From NCBI RefSeq assembly GCF_003675895.1, contig NZ_ML014784.1:1-45519 (forward strand): a DNA stretch of 45,519 bases. The letters run 5' to 3'. Below, piece after piece: positions 45,400 through 45,519 of the stretch. Source of the stretch: Parashewanella curva (GTDB lineage: Bacteria; Pseudomonadota; Gammaproteobacteria; Enterobacterales; Shewanellaceae). The notes beneath the pieces are model-generated. The model saw only the letters and a program-made list of their open reading frames with translations. It had not been told where the DNA came from and searched no databases. Numbering within the stretch: the stretch's first letter is position 1; every line of letters starts with the position of its first letter. The translations under genes were made by a program, and so were the position numbers.

Positions 45400-45519
45400 A
45401 TGAGTGAGTTTATACACAAGAGTCATAACGTAACTGTTTTGTTATATCACCTAGTTTTCCCAGCAAAATACAGAAGGGCAGTTTTTGATGAATCAGTTGA
45501 CGAAGAACTGAAACAAGTC
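45400..45519 (+). CDS. tnpA: IS200/IS605-family transposase TnpA, N-terminal part
   Basis: The first 40 codons of a Y1 (HUH) transposase run off the window. The translation MSEFIHKSHNVTVLLYHLVF then PAKYRRAVFDESVDEELKQV matches the conserved IS200 start (HxVF-x-x-KYRR-x-VF). AGGTG precedes the ATG by 2-3 bases. The catalytic HUH and Tyr lie beyond the edge, so activity and any TnpB partner cannot be judged. IS200/IS605 elements move as single strands without target duplication. Confidence 0.85.
   Translation, partial: MSEFIHKSHNVTVLLYHLVFPAKYRRAVFDESVDEELKQV

Overview
The window looks like chromosomal DNA of a marine, AT-rich gammaproteobacterium of the Shewanella type. The main reason is a complete polyunsaturated fatty acid (PUFA) synthase locus. 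pfaR-pfaA-pfaB-pfaC-pfaD lie on the minus strand (7848-24818), and pfaE is divergent from pfaR (24931-25737), the arrangement I know from Shewanella-type EPA producers. A Shewanellaceae member is my best guess; nothing in the window proves the genus, nor whether the product is EPA or DHA.

Layout. 1-1131: right part of an IS21-family element (end of istA, complete istB, terminal repeats). 1361-1977: a fumarylacetoacetate-hydrolase-family gene broken by a one-base frameshift. 2161-2284: a nested palindromic MITE-like element just upstream of an unknown 341-codon ORF, which carries a 16-bp perfect hairpin and overlaps antisense the end of a DUF885 metallopeptidase gene (3253-5079). 5272-6558: an unknown 428-aa protein. 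6683-6880: a string of hairpins including a cloverleaf-shaped palindrome. 7050-7733: a stand-alone HEPN-domain protein. 7848-25737: the pfa locus. pfaR/A/B/C are coupled by 4-, 4- and 1-base overlaps. pfaD stands apart, behind a 369-base spacer holding two more cloverleaf palindromes.

25703-33160 (minus strand) encodes one giant 2485-aa protein. It has two midasin/MoxR/McrB-like AAA+ modules, a 64-residue tandem repeat block and a transglutaminase-like Cys-His-Asp domain. I do not recognise it as a described family, and it is the strongest candidate for something new. An IS3-family element follows (33484-34698).

34910-44983 (minus strand) is a tandem array of four related exported proteins of about 1060 aa: three intact and one cut to its first 103 residues. 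Each has a signal peptide, an N-terminal propeller-like motif, Ig-like repeats and a Cys-rich C-terminal domain. The truncated copy ends against a small palindromic element built like the ends of an IS200/IS605 transposon. The far side of the array has a transposase remnant and the start of an IS200/IS605 TnpA gene (45400 to the window edge) with a related left end.

How the parts work together. The pfa genes form one pathway: PfaE activates the four ACPs of PfaA; PfaA, PfaB and PfaC condense, load, reduce and dehydrate; PfaD reduces the enoyl group; PfaR is the presumed activator. The remaining genes look accessory. Four kinds of insertion sequence or their remnants, several palindromic repeats, a frameshifted gene and a truncated paralog show that both flanks of the pfa locus have been rearranged repeatedly. 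No tRNA, rRNA or CRISPR array was seen.
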